NCBI GenBank assembly: GCA_041674385.1
Contig: JBAYVU010000009.1
Location: 21,777 to 85,776, forward strand
DNA length: 64,000 bases
Direction of reading: 5' to 3'
Source: JACRAR01 sp041674385
GTDB taxonomy: Bacteria; Pseudomonadota; Gammaproteobacteria; Burkholderiales; Rhodocyclaceae
In this document: piece by piece, positions 50,140-59,789 of the stretch
Position numbering within the stretch: the first letter of the stretch is position 1
Layout: every line of letters starts with the position of its first letter
Notes under the pieces: generated by a model
Told to the model about the DNA's origin: nothing
The model's database searches: none
What the model saw: the letters and a program-made list of their open reading frames with translations, nothing else
Translations under genes and position numbers: made by a program

Positions 50140-52038
50140 TTAGCACAATTCCAGGATGCGGTCGTAAATTTCGGTAACCATGAGAGGTTTGCCTTGTATC
50201 TTATTCAGCTGGATCACATCCAGTAGATAGCGTTCGCGCAGCAGCCTCGAGAGTTGCCCCAAATTGGTTTCAGGGACCAGTACCTTCTTGTAACGGCTAA
50301 GAACCTTGCCGAGATCGGAAGGCAGCGGGTTGAGGTGGCGCAAATGGACGAAGGCTACCGACTTGCCGGCTTTATTGGCCTTTTGCCAGGCTTGGGCGAT
50401 GGAACCGTAGGTGCTTCCCCAGCCGATCAACAGCAGTTCGCCCTGCTCCGGTCCTTCGACCTGGAGTGGAGGGATGTCCTTGGCAATGCCGGCCACCTTG
50501 GCCGCCCTTGTTTCGCACATGAGTTGATGATTGAGCGGTTCCGCCGAAATATTTCCGGTGAGGGCGTCCTTCTCCAGGCCACCGAGACGATGTTCCATGC
50601 CGGGCGTACCGGGACGTACCCAAGCACGGGCCAGATTCTCATCTCTCTCGTAGGGCTTGAATCCCTCGGGATCGGTCCGATAGCGAACTTCCAGCTTGGG
50701 CAGACTCGCCACATCCGGAATCAGCCAGGGCTCCGTGGCCTGACCAATGCCGCCTTCGGTCATCAAGATCACCGGGGTCATGTACTTGACCGCAATGCGG
50801 CAGGCTTCAAGCGCTGTATCGAAGCAATCGGATGGGGTACTGGCGGCGATCACGGGAATCGGGCATTCGCCATTGCGGCCATATACCGCCTGCAGCAAAT
50901 CGGATTGCTCGGTTTTGGTCGGGATGCCCGTGCAAGGACCGGCACGCTGGACGTCGACGATCACCATGGGAATTTCCAGAATGGTCGCCAGGCCCATCGC
51001 CTCGGTCTTAAGCGCCATGCCCGGGCCGGAGGTCGTCGTCACGCCCAGGGATCCGCCATAGGCGGCGCCGATGGTCGAGCAGATCCCGGCAATTTCATCT
51101 TCTGCCTGGAAGGATGTCACATTGTAGTGTTTGAGGCCGGATAGTTCCTGCAGGATTTCGGTTGCAGGGGTGATCGGGTAGGAGCCGATGAACAATGGCA
51201 CCCCGGACAATTCGGAGGCGGCGACGAATGCCAGTGCGGTTGCCTGGTTGCCGGAGATGCTGCGGTACTTGCCCGGTTTGACCACCGATTCGCGCATTTG
51301 GTAGGAGACGGCGAACATCTCGGTGGCTTCGGCATAAGCGTAGCCAGCCCGAAACGCCATGATGTTGGCTGCGGCAATATGTGGCTTCTTGGCAAACTTT
51401 TTCTCGATGTCGCCGATTTCCTTGTCCACTGGGCGGCTGTACAGACACATCATCAGGCCCAGGGCAAAATAGTTTTTGCACATGCCCACTTCTTTTTTGC
51501 TTAATCCCGAGCCTTCCAGGGCATTGGCGGTAAGCGTGGAGATATTGATTGCGTATAAACGATAGCCTTCGAGGCTGCCATCGGTCAGCGGGTTGGCTTC
51601 ATAAGTGGCCTTGGTCAAGTTATTGTCGGTAAAGGCATCGCTGTTGGCGATGACGATGCCGCCGTGTTTGACATCTGGCAGATTGGTCTTGAGAGCAGCC
51701 GGGTTCATTGCCACCAGTACGTCTGGCGCATCGCCGGAGGTGAATACTTGGCCGGATGAATACTGAATTTGATAGCCGGAAACGCCGTACAGCGTACCTG
51801 TCGGGGCCCGGATTTCCGATGGGTAATCCGGGTGAGTGGCGAAATCGTGGCCGGCTTTGGCGATTGCCTTGGAGAACTCGGTGCCGGTAAGCTGCATGCC
51901 GTCGCCGGAATCTCCGACAAAGCGAATCACTACGCTTTCGAGTTCCTCGACCGGACGAGCCGGTATTTTCTGTTGGGCTTGTTTTGCGCCGGAGTTTGCA
52001 GACGCAGAGGGCTTTGCTTGGGGGGTGGAGTGGCTCAT
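50140..52038 (-). CDS. korA: 2-oxoacid:ferredoxin oxidoreductase alpha subunit (gamma-alpha fusion, KorA-type)
   Basis: 632 residues. The N-terminal gamma domain (about residues 35-220: VIRFVGDSGDGMQLTGTEFS) is fused to the alpha pyrimidine-binding and CoA domains (SGVPLFIGSYPITPATEILQELSG; EDEIAGICSTIGAAYGG; TTSGPGMALKTEAMGLA). The first 30 residues are a Ser/Ala/Gln-rich extension. First gene of the operon; no clear promoter is seen upstream. Confidence 0.93.
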   Translation of the reverse strand: MSHSTPQAKPSASANSGAKQAQQKIPARPVEELESVVIRFVGDSGDGMQLTGTEFSKAIAKAGHDFATHPDYPSEIRAPTGTLYGVSGYQIQYSSGQVFTSGDAPDVLVAMNPAALKTNLPDVKHGGIVIANSDAFTDNNLTKATYEANPLTDGSLEGYRLYAINISTLTANALEGSGLSKKEVGMCKNYFALGLMMCLYSRPVDKEIGDIEKKFAKKPHIAAANIMAFRAGYAYAEATEMFAVSYQMRESVVKPGKYRSISGNQATALAFVAASELSGVPLFIGSYPITPATEILQELSGLKHYNVTSFQAEDEIAGICSTIGAAYGGSLGVTTTSGPGMALKTEAMGLATILEIPMVIVDVQRAGPCTGIPTKTEQSDLLQAVYGRNGECPIPVIAASTPSDCFDTALEACRIAVKYMTPVILMTEGGIGQATEPWLIPDVASLPKLEVRYRTDPEGFKPYERDENLARAWVRPGTPGMEHRLGGLEKDALTGNISAEPLNHQLMCETRAAKVAGIAKDIPPLQVEGPEQGELLLIGWGSTYGSIAQAWQKANKAGKSVAFVHLRHLNPLPSDLGKVLSRYKKVLVPETNLGQLSRLLRERYLLDVIQLNKIQGKPLMVTEIYDRILELC

Positions 52039-52371
52039 TTCGTATCTTGTCTCAGGTTATCTATCCAGTGGGCATTTAACAAGTCCTGAAAGCAAACTGG
52101 GTCAGTAAAATTCGTTTGCCGTTCAGCGCCAGAAAACATGCTACTTTCCATCAAATTTGGTTGGATACCAAACAGTATATTCTATAACAATGCTGGAATT
52201 GGGCATCTGATTTGGGTCAACTAAGCACTTATTTCAGTCCTTGGACTGCTCTGCGTTCCCCCACTGAAATAGGTGGCTCTCCGTCGAAAATATGCCATCA
52301 TGCTGTCATGGCATGACATGCGGTTTATTTTTGCCGAAGGACGAGGCCTGGAATAGGCTGCTTACCCAGTC
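52039..52371. other. gene-free stretch upstream of korA
   Basis: About 330 bp between the korA start and the hemerythrin stop. It is AT-rich near 52140-52200, which may hold the korA promoter, but I find no ORF with an SD, no strong hairpin and no repeat. Confidence 0.4.
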
Positions 52372-52770
52372 TCAATTCGCGGGTATCCCCGCGGCCAGGG
52401 CTTTGTCAGCTACCATAAAATGGAGCGTCAGCCACTCTTCCAGCACCTTGAGTTGCGCGCTTGATAGGGTGATGGCATGGCTGTCGAACCTGGTCTTGAA
52501 TACGTCAATCTCATGCAGCAGACTGGTATGCTCCCTCTTGTGCTGTTCAGTCTGCGGGTAGTGATGCATTGCCATCAATTGTTCCTCATAGGCGAAATGC
52601 GCCCACGTGCTGGCGATCAATTCGTTGAGTACCTTGCCGTAGGTTTCCAGGCCCATGTGATTGACAACAGCATCCTCCAGTTGATCGAGAATATCCACAA
52701 GCTTGCGGTGGTCAGCATCGATCTTGCTGTGACCGACAATCAGACGATCCTTCCATCCCGTCAGCGCCAT
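52372..52770 (-). CDS. bacteriohemerythrin
   Basis: 132 residues with a complete di-iron ligand set: GHSKIDADHRKL (first two His), HFAYEEQLMAMHHYP (His and Glu, then His), EQHKREH, and HFMVADKAL (His and Asp). ATG 52770 has AGAGGA at 6 bp. Hemerythrins bind oxygen reversibly, for storage, delivery or sensing, which suits an organism facing oxic/anoxic changes. It precedes a c-di-GMP protein gene in the same direction, though 39 bp apart and in reverse transcription order. Confidence 0.9.
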   Translation of the reverse strand: MALTGWKDRLIVGHSKIDADHRKLVDILDQLEDAVVNHMGLETYGKVLNELIASTWAHFAYEEQLMAMHHYPQTEQHKREHTSLLHEIDVFKTRFDSHAITLSSAQLKVLEEWLTLHFMVADKALAAGIPAN

Positions 52771-52829
52771 GTTGAGTCCTCTTGAGGTCAATTGTCGTTG
52801 ATTTTTTTCAAGTCACATATTTCCTGTGG

Positions 52830-55817
52830 CTATGCATTGAATTTCAGGGTCTTGCCTTCTCTCATGAGGAGGGCGTAATCATCAGCTGGCAACGGCCAGC
52901 TGAAATAGTAGCCCTGTATCTCGTCGCAGCCGTTCTGGCGCAAATAATCGAGTTGCCCTAGTTTTTCGACCCCCTCGGCGATAACAGTGAGCTTCATGTT
53001 GTGGGCAAGATTGATGATGGCAAGGCAGATGGCCGTATCGTCCGCATCGCCGGGTACGTCACGAACAAAGGTCTGGTCGATTTTCAGTTGGTCGATAGGA
53101 AAGCGCTTCAGGTAACTCAACGATGAATAGCCTGTGCCGAAATCGTCCAGCGACAGCTTCAGGCCGAGTTGCTTCAGTTCCGTCAAGGTGACCACTGCCG
53201 CATCGACGTTGTTCATCAGTGCGCTCTCGGTGATTTCGATACCCAGATAGCTGGCATCCAGATTTTGATTGCGCAGGGAATAACGGATCATTGCCGCGAG
53301 GTTTTCCTGGCGGAACTGGTGTGCGGAAAGATTCACCGCCACCGGCGGCACGCTTAATCCGGCATCCAGCCAGCTACGCAACTGTTTGCAAACGTTCTCG
53401 ATCACCCAGTCGCCGAGCGGACGGATCAAGCCGGTTTCCTCGGCTAGGGGAATGAATTCCGCTGGCGACACCATGCCGATTTTCGGGTGGCGCCAGCGTA
53501 TCAAGGCTTCAGCTCCGGTCAGTGCACCGGTGATCAGGCTCAGCTTGGGCTGGTAGTACATCAAGAGCTGGTCGCGGTCGAGCGCCCGGCGCAGGTCGGC
53601 TTCCATGCCAAAGCGGGCCGTCGCACGCTCGTTCATCTCGGGCGCATAGAAGCAGAAACAGTCGCCGCCTTGGGATTTGGCACGGTAGATGGCGGCGTTG
53701 GCGTTTTGGAACAAAGTGTCTACATCTGCGCCGTCCTTGGGAAAGAGACTGATGCCCATGCTGGCGGTGACAAGTATCTCTTGTCCTGCCATGATCAGCG
53801 GATTCATCACTGCTCCCAGCAGCTTGCGCGCGACCGGTGCAACATCTTCTTCCTTGCCGATATCGTTCATGATCACGGCGAACTCGTCCGCGGACAAGCG
53901 TGCCACGGTGTCGCCGGTACGCAGGCCGGCGGACAGGCATTGTCCGACATGTTTCAGCAAGGCATCGCCGGTGCTCTGACCAAGGCTGTCATTGATGGCC
54001 TTGAAACGATCCAGGTCGAGCAGCATCAACGCCACCAGATTGCGGCTGCGTGAGGCGCGCAGCAAGGCTTGCTGCAGCCGGTCCTGGAACAGCGTGCGAT
54101 TGGCCAGACCGGTGAGTGCATCGTAGTTTTGCTGGTGTTCGAGCTCCCGCTCGATGCGTTCGCGGGTGATGGCTTCGCGGATATTGCTGATGCCATAGCC
54201 AAGGTCGTCGGCCAGCTCTTCGAGCAGCTTCATTTCCTCGGCATCGAAAGCATCCGCTTCAGGCGCGTAAATACGCAGCGCGCCGATGGTCGCCCCGCTG
54301 ACGACGATAGGCAGACTGATGGTCGATGCATAACCTTGTTGCATAGCGGCATCCCGCCAGCGGGCATAGCTGGGATCGGCCATGATGTTGCGAACGATGA
54401 CGCTTTGCCCGGTGCGGATGGCCGTACCGGTCGGGCCGCTGCCGCTGGGTTGGTCTCCCCAGGAGATATCCAGCGCATCGACATAGCCCTGGTCGTCGCC
54501 GGCCTTGGCCATCATCTTGATGCGTTGATCCTTGCCGGGATCGGCGTAGCCGACCCAAGCCAGCGGGTAGTGTCCGATCCCGACTATTTCCTGGCAGACG
54601 TTGTCGAGCAGCGCTTGTTCATCGGCCGCCCTGATCAGCGAACGGTTGACCGCACTGAGGACACCGAGCGCGCGGTTGGCGCGGCGTAGTTCCTCGTCGG
54701 CGCGCTTGATCCTGGCTTCACGCGAAGCCAAGGTCTCGCCCATCTTGTTAAAGGCTTCGGAAAGTTGTCCCAGTTCGCTCTGGTCCGGCGGCAGCAAAGT
54801 GCGGGCCTCCAAATCGCCACTGGACAAGCGCCGTGCGACTTGCGACAAATCACCGACCCGGCGTAGCAGCAAGCGGGTACCGACGATCCTTCCTAGGGCA
54901 AGCACCAGTATGGCGGCAATTCCCATCAGGAGAAGCTTGCGGTTCTGGGTGCGATTGATTTCAGCGTAGGAAATCTTGCTGGGGATTCCGATCCAGAGAT
55001 ACAGATTCCCGCCATAGCCGGGGGTGAGCGGCGTCACCATCGTCAGGCGTTCTACGCCATCGGACAATTTCCTTTCACTGACGATAGTGTCGGATTCGTC
55101 ATGGATGGCCCTGAGCTGATCCCATTCGATGGTACCGCGTCCAACCTGTTCGGCCATATTCTGATAGCCGGCAAGAATGTTCCCTTTGCTATCCAGTAAG
55201 GTGAGAATGGAGCCGGAAGGCAGCTCTGTGCGCAACAGCATGCTATGCAGCCAGGAAAGATTGACGCTGATCGAAACTACCGCGGCAATTTCCTGATTCT
55301 TGTCGATTACCGCTTTTGCCAGGGGGATCGTGCCCTTTCCGGTAATTCGGTCGGTCTGGTAATTGCCGATGATGAAGCTGCCTAGCTTGAGTGCATTCTT
55401 GAAATAATCCCGATCGGATATGTTGACGGGGTCATGCAGCGGGTAGGCACTGCAACGTATCCTGCCCAACGTGTCGGCAACGATCAGGTCCTCATATTGA
55501 TCGTGCAATTGCAAGGTGTCGGAGAGCAGCTTGTCGCACTGGCCGGCGGCTGCCTGTCCGCGTAGCTCGGGCATGCTCCCCAGGTTTTGCAGCATGCCGT
55601 GGCTATGCTCCAGCAGCTCCTGCATGCGCGAACGTATCTCCTGCGCCAGGGCTTCAACCTGCCTTTGGGAGTCGGCGACTGTTTTCAGGCGTTCTTCGTA
55701 GGCTGAGTAGAATATCAGCGCGAACGCGGGCGCCACCGCCAGCAGCAACAGCAGCAAAATTCTGCTATGGGTGCTGGCCAGCCAGGCTTTGCTTCGCTGG
55801 ATGATGCGGCTTGGCAT
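52830..55817 (-). CDS. dCache-HAMP-GAF-GGDEF-EAL signalling protein
   Basis: About 995 residues. Order: N-terminal membrane helix (ILLLLLLAVAPAFALIFYSA), periplasmic dCache-like domain, second helix (LLLMGIAAILVLALGRIVG), HAMP, GAF (residues about 400-560), GGDEF and EAL. The diguanylate cyclase motif is altered to SADEF, so synthesis of c-di-GMP is unlikely. The EAL part keeps AEALIRW, VNLSAHQFR, ITES, SLDDFGTGYSSL, LKID and AEGVE, so hydrolysis is likely. The GGDEF half may act as a GTP sensor. GTG 55844 is a longer alternative start; neither has a good SD. Confidence 0.92.
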   Translation of the reverse strand: MPSRIIQRSKAWLASTHSRILLLLLLAVAPAFALIFYSAYEERLKTVADSQRQVEALAQEIRSRMQELLEHSHGMLQNLGSMPELRGQAAAGQCDKLLSDTLQLHDQYEDLIVADTLGRIRCSAYPLHDPVNISDRDYFKNALKLGSFIIGNYQTDRITGKGTIPLAKAVIDKNQEIAAVVSISVNLSWLHSMLLRTELPSGSILTLLDSKGNILAGYQNMAEQVGRGTIEWDQLRAIHDESDTIVSERKLSDGVERLTMVTPLTPGYGGNLYLWIGIPSKISYAEINRTQNRKLLLMGIAAILVLALGRIVGTRLLLRRVGDLSQVARRLSSGDLEARTLLPPDQSELGQLSEAFNKMGETLASREARIKRADEELRRANRALGVLSAVNRSLIRAADEQALLDNVCQEIVGIGHYPLAWVGYADPGKDQRIKMMAKAGDDQGYVDALDISWGDQPSGSGPTGTAIRTGQSVIVRNIMADPSYARWRDAAMQQGYASTISLPIVVSGATIGALRIYAPEADAFDAEEMKLLEELADDLGYGISNIREAITRERIERELEHQQNYDALTGLANRTLFQDRLQQALLRASRSRNLVALMLLDLDRFKAINDSLGQSTGDALLKHVGQCLSAGLRTGDTVARLSADEFAVIMNDIGKEEDVAPVARKLLGAVMNPLIMAGQEILVTASMGISLFPKDGADVDTLFQNANAAIYRAKSQGGDCFCFYAPEMNERATARFGMEADLRRALDRDQLLMYYQPKLSLITGALTGAEALIRWRHPKIGMVSPAEFIPLAEETGLIRPLGDWVIENVCKQLRSWLDAGLSVPPVAVNLSAHQFRQENLAAMIRYSLRNQNLDASYLGIEITESALMNNVDAAVVTLTELKQLGLKLSLDDFGTGYSSLSYLKRFPIDQLKIDQTFVRDVPGDADDTAICLAIINLAHNMKLTVIAEGVEKLGQLDYLRQNGCDEIQGYYFSWPLPADDYALLMREGKTLKFNA

Positions 55818-55983
55818 GGTTCGGCTAGAAAGGAATATACGCACGGAGAGGTGTGAGTGCGCCGGCGTTCAGCGAACCCAGCGCATATTGCACAGTCCCG
55901 CAAACAGACAAAATGCCGGCAGAAAACTTCTGATATGGCGATTGTTTTTCAATTACCCTCCTCCCAAACACGGTATTGGAACG

Positions 55984-57504
55984 TCAGTGTCGGCTAAAGT
56001 CAAACGCGTTGGTCAAATCTCCGGCATTTTGACGCACCCCTGACAGCGGTTCCAGTCCGAAACGGCGGGTGATGAATTTCAGGATCGAGGTGGTGTCATA
56101 GGGCGTCGAATCGATGCTGCCCTTTTTCGCATAGGGAGAGACGATGATCAAGGGTACCCTGGCGCCGGGTCCCCAACGATCGCCCCAACCTGTGCCGCTA
56201 GGCGGCGGGACATGATCCCAAAAACCGCCGTTCTCGTCGTAGGCGATGATGATCGCCATTTTTGGCCACAGCGGACTGGCTTGGAGGCGTGCCACCAGTT
56301 GCGCAATATGGGCGTCGCCGCTAAGGACATCGGCATAGCCGGGATGCTCGTTCAGATGGCTGCCGGGTTTGTAGAAGACGACTTGCGGCAGGCTGCCGGC
56401 TTCGATCGCGCTGAAAAGCTCGCTGGCGTCCAGCAAGTGCTTTTCCCGCTCCGCCGTGCCTGGGGCGAAACGGACGAAGTAGTTGAACGGTTGGTGGTGC
56501 GCTTCCAGGCTCGGGCCGCCGGCCTTGCGAGCATAGATCACCGCTCGCTGCTGCGCGGGATGCGCGCTATCCGCCAGCGCTGCCTGCCATGCGCCTGCAT
56601 ACCATGCCCAAGCGATTCCCTTGGCTGACAGGGTGTCGCCGATGGTGCGAAAATTCTGCGGTGGCAGCGGGTGGCCGGCCGGATCGGCGTAGCGCGGATC
56701 GCCGTCGGGCGCTGGCGATATGCCACTCGGCTGAAAAGCCGGCTGCATGGTGTTCACCGCATAGCCATCGGGAGTCAACTCGCCGTCATACAGTCTGGGT
56801 GGGCCATCCAGAGAACTTGCCGGCGAATCGTTGCGACGCTTTAGTTTGCCGTTGGAATCGAGCTGGGCTTTCAGATTTTCCGGCGCATCCGGAAAATACG
56901 GAGTGCAGGCGCAGACCAGCCAGAAGTGGTTGAGAAACGAACCGCCAAATGCCGCCATGAAGAATCGATCGGCCAGCACATACTGTTTGGCATAGGCCCA
57001 CAGCGGCAGTTTCGATCCGTCATAGTGGCCCATCGCCAGGCCGCCCGCATTCGACAAGGCTGCGTAGCGATCGAGCCGTCCGCCGTTGATCTGTTCGATG
57101 TTCTGATAGTAGCGGTGCACCAGGTCGGGGGTTTTGAGATGCAGACCTCGATTGAATGGTGCGTCATCGAGGCGGAAAGGACGATTGGGTATTGCGGTGC
57201 CGAACAGGTTCTCCTTGTCGTTCCAGACCTTGGGCAGTTGCGGCAGCGCTTGGCCGTCATGGTCGGTTTGCGTCCGTGTGGCCGGTGTGGCCCGAGCGAT
57301 GCCGTCGGCGCCGGGAAAGAGCCCGTAGAGGTTGTCAAAACTTCGGTTCTCTGCGTAGATCACCACGATATGCTCGATGCGTTGCAGTGCGCTGTCGATG
57401 TCGGCAGGCGATACCGCGGCTGCCCTACCAGGGACAAACGGGCAGAGCAGGGCGAGGGCGAGTGCGGCAAGCTTGCCTACACGGCGATGGTGCATGGAAA
57501 TCAT
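55984..57504 (-). CDS. AcpA/phosphoesterase-family secreted phosphatase
   Basis: 506 residues with a signal peptide (LAALALALLCPFVPGRAAA) and the phosphoesterase (phospholipase C / acid phosphatase AcpA) fold: HIVVIYAENRSFDNLYGLFPGADG and the C-terminal IIIAYDENGGFWDHVPPP. Asn and His metal ligands are visible in ENRSFDN and DENGGFWDHV. It is predicted to be exported and to cleave phosphate esters such as phospholipids or nucleotides; the substrate is unknown. It is probably not linked to its neighbours. Confidence 0.88.
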   Translation of the reverse strand: MISMHHRRVGKLAALALALLCPFVPGRAAAVSPADIDSALQRIEHIVVIYAENRSFDNLYGLFPGADGIARATPATRTQTDHDGQALPQLPKVWNDKENLFGTAIPNRPFRLDDAPFNRGLHLKTPDLVHRYYQNIEQINGGRLDRYAALSNAGGLAMGHYDGSKLPLWAYAKQYVLADRFFMAAFGGSFLNHFWLVCACTPYFPDAPENLKAQLDSNGKLKRRNDSPASSLDGPPRLYDGELTPDGYAVNTMQPAFQPSGISPAPDGDPRYADPAGHPLPPQNFRTIGDTLSAKGIAWAWYAGAWQAALADSAHPAQQRAVIYARKAGGPSLEAHHQPFNYFVRFAPGTAEREKHLLDASELFSAIEAGSLPQVVFYKPGSHLNEHPGYADVLSGDAHIAQLVARLQASPLWPKMAIIIAYDENGGFWDHVPPPSGTGWGDRWGPGARVPLIIVSPYAKKGSIDSTPYDTTSILKFITRRFGLEPLSGVRQNAGDLTNAFDFSRH

Positions 57505-57536
57505 GGAATATCTCGGCCAGGCGAGTCGGCGGGTGT

Positions 57537-59579
57537 TCAGGTTCGGAAGCGTGCTATGCTTTGCCGCAGATGCTCGGCGAGCTGTTCCATGTCGGCGGCC
57601 GCCCCCGAGGTTTCCTGGGCCTGGTTATGGTTGACCTCGGCCTGGTGGGCGATGCGTTCGACGTTGCGCGCGATGTCCTGGCTGGCGGCAGTCTGCTCGC
57701 GCAGCGCGTCCGAGATGCCGACCACCGCATCGTCGACCCGGGAGGCGCCGGTCTTGATCTCGGCGATGCTGCTGCCGGCCTTGTTGGCGAGGCCGACGCC
57801 TTCTTCGACCAGGTGCACGCCGACGTTCATGCTGTCGACGGCGTTCTGTGCGCCCGCCTGAATCTCCCCGACCATAACGGCGATTTCCTGAGTCGACTGT
57901 GTCGTACGCTCGGCGAGTTTTCTCACCTCGTCGGCGACGACGGCAAAGCCGCGTCCCTGTTCGCCGGCGCGGGCTGCCTCGATGGCGGCATTGAGCGCCA
58001 GCAGATTGGTTTGGTCGGCGATATCGCGAATGACATTGACAATGCTGGTGATTCTTTGCGACTGTTCGCCGAGTTGCGCCACGGCAGTCGAGGATTCGCG
58101 CACCGTGGCGGCGATGCTGTCCATGCTGCGAATCGCGGAATCGATTACGACTACGCCGCTGTCCGAGATGGCGCCGGAACTTTCCGCCATCGCCCGGGCA
58201 TCCTGGGCATGCTGGGAGACGACATCGATGCTGGTGGTCATCTCCTCCACGGCGGCGGCCATCGCGGCCGCCGCGCCGCTCTGTTCGCCGGAGCCGGTGG
58301 CGACTTCCTGCGAGGCGGCGGCCAGTTTCTGGGCCCCGTCGGCCAATTTGCCGATGCCGGCATTGACCTCGCCGATCATGCTGCGCAACTGAGCGCACAT
58401 TTCATCGGTCGCAGTCAGCAACTGTCCCACTTCGTCCTGGTTTCCGGCGCGAATGGATACGGACAGATCGCCGTTGGCAACGCTTTGCGTTACCTTCAGC
58501 GCCTTGGCCAGAGGCTGGCTGACCCAGTGGCGGGTACTGAAAAAAACCACCGAAACCAACACTACTGCGACAAACAAGGCGGCAATCGTGAATTGGATCT
58601 GAACGCCGCGCACATCGCGCGTGAACTCGTCGAGGTAGCTTCCTGTTCCCACCAGCCAGCCCCATTTCTCAAAAGTGTCTACGGCCGTCACCTTCTGCCG
58701 CGGCGTTGTTTCCCCGCGTTCGGGATTCGCCCAGTCATAACGGATGACGCCGCGTTTCATCTCCAGCATTTCCCGGACGAAGAAGCGTCCGTTGCTGTCC
58801 TTGGCATCGAACAGGCTCTTGCCTTCCGCCGCTGGATGAATCATGGCCTTGCCCGGCTCCTTGACGGCATCGAGCGCGAAAACATAGCCGGTTTCACCAA
58901 CCTTGATCGCCATCACTTTCTTCTTCAGTGCCGCCATGCCTTCGGTGAAATCGATGCCGATGAAAGAAACGCCGACCACCTGCCCGGCTTCGTCCTTGAG
59001 AGCGATGTAACGCGTCATGTAGTCGCGGCCGAAAAGCGTTGCCCGACCGGTATAGGAATTCCCCGCCATGAGTTGGGCAAAGGCCGGATGCTTGCTGCCC
59101 AGCGGCGTCCCCATGGCCCGCTCGCCGTTTTCCTTCTTCAGCGAAGTCGTCACGCGAATAAAGTCGTCGCCGTGACGCACGAACACGGTGGCGACGGCGC
59201 CGGTCGAGGCCGTGAATGCATCGACAATGCCGAAGTTGTTGTTGAGCGTCGAATCGCCGCCGTGCAGGGCAGGGAAGTTCCCGTTCGCGGTTTGCAGGGG
59301 ATGCCCGCTGTCCAGAACCAGCCGTTTCGGCAGACCGGAAGCAAACTCGGCACCGAGCATTTCTGCGGAGCGCTCGAGTGCCGAAGAATAGGCATCGATC
59401 ATGTCGACGACTTGTCGGTTGGTACGTGCCAGATCGGCGAGGCTGCGCTCCTCCAGTTTCTGCCCCAGCCAGTGGCTGAGGAGAATGCCGGCCACACCCA
59501 TGACCAAGGCAATGGCGGCGATCAGAACCATATTGAGCTTGCCGGCGATTGGCAGATCGCCAAAGGAAAATTTATTCAT
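57537..59579 (-). CDS. methyl-accepting chemotaxis protein with a double Cache domain
   Basis: 680 residues: N-terminal helix (LNMVLIAAIALVMGVAGILL), Cache_3-Cache_2 periplasmic sensor (FGRDYMTRYIALKDEAGQVV; TAVDTFEKWGWLVGTGSYLDE), second helix (IAALFVAVVLVSVVFFS), HAMP and the MCP signalling domain (DQTNLLALNAAIEAARAGEQ). There is no CheR-tether pentapeptide. ATG 59579 lies upstream of the chemotaxis gene cluster but is separated from it by the rluF-like gene and tandem repeat. Confidence 0.93.
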   Translation of the reverse strand: MNKFSFGDLPIAGKLNMVLIAAIALVMGVAGILLSHWLGQKLEERSLADLARTNRQVVDMIDAYSSALERSAEMLGAEFASGLPKRLVLDSGHPLQTANGNFPALHGGDSTLNNNFGIVDAFTASTGAVATVFVRHGDDFIRVTTSLKKENGERAMGTPLGSKHPAFAQLMAGNSYTGRATLFGRDYMTRYIALKDEAGQVVGVSFIGIDFTEGMAALKKKVMAIKVGETGYVFALDAVKEPGKAMIHPAAEGKSLFDAKDSNGRFFVREMLEMKRGVIRYDWANPERGETTPRQKVTAVDTFEKWGWLVGTGSYLDEFTRDVRGVQIQFTIAALFVAVVLVSVVFFSTRHWVSQPLAKALKVTQSVANGDLSVSIRAGNQDEVGQLLTATDEMCAQLRSMIGEVNAGIGKLADGAQKLAAASQEVATGSGEQSGAAAAMAAAVEEMTTSIDVVSQHAQDARAMAESSGAISDSGVVVIDSAIRSMDSIAATVRESSTAVAQLGEQSQRITSIVNVIRDIADQTNLLALNAAIEAARAGEQGRGFAVVADEVRKLAERTTQSTQEIAVMVGEIQAGAQNAVDSMNVGVHLVEEGVGLANKAGSSIAEIKTGASRVDDAVVGISDALREQTAASQDIARNVERIAHQAEVNHNQAQETSGAAADMEQLAEHLRQSIARFRT

Positions 59580-59643
59580 TTCGGTTCCCTTATGATAGAA
59601 GACATTATGCCGAGAGAATTATCAATGCCCTGGATTAAAATAC

Positions 59644-59789
59644 GGGCACTAGTACCCCAGATTCACAGGCGGGCACTAGTACCCCAGATTCAAATGCGGG
59701 CACTAGTACCCCAGATTCAAATGCGGGCACTAGTACCCCAGATTCACAGGCGGGCACTAGTACCCTAGATTCAAATGCGGGCACTAGAA
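59644..59789. repeat. 27-bp tandem repeat (five full copies and a partial sixth)
   Basis: GGGCACTAG begins at 59644, 59671, 59698, 59725, 59752 and 59779, exactly 27 bp apart. Each unit carries the near-palindrome GGGCACTAGTACCC and an ATTCA(C/A)A(G/T)GC part that alternates between two variants. The rluF-like gene's stop codon TAG lies in the last, incomplete copy. Not a CRISPR: no unique spacers. Confidence 0.85.

Noticed and set aside
57156..59768. 870-codon ORF on the plus strand
   Set aside because: It is antisense to a clear chemoreceptor gene and an artefact of its codon bias; no family similarity or SD.
59644..59789. CRISPR array
   Set aside because: The units are head-to-tail without unique spacers, and no cas genes are near.
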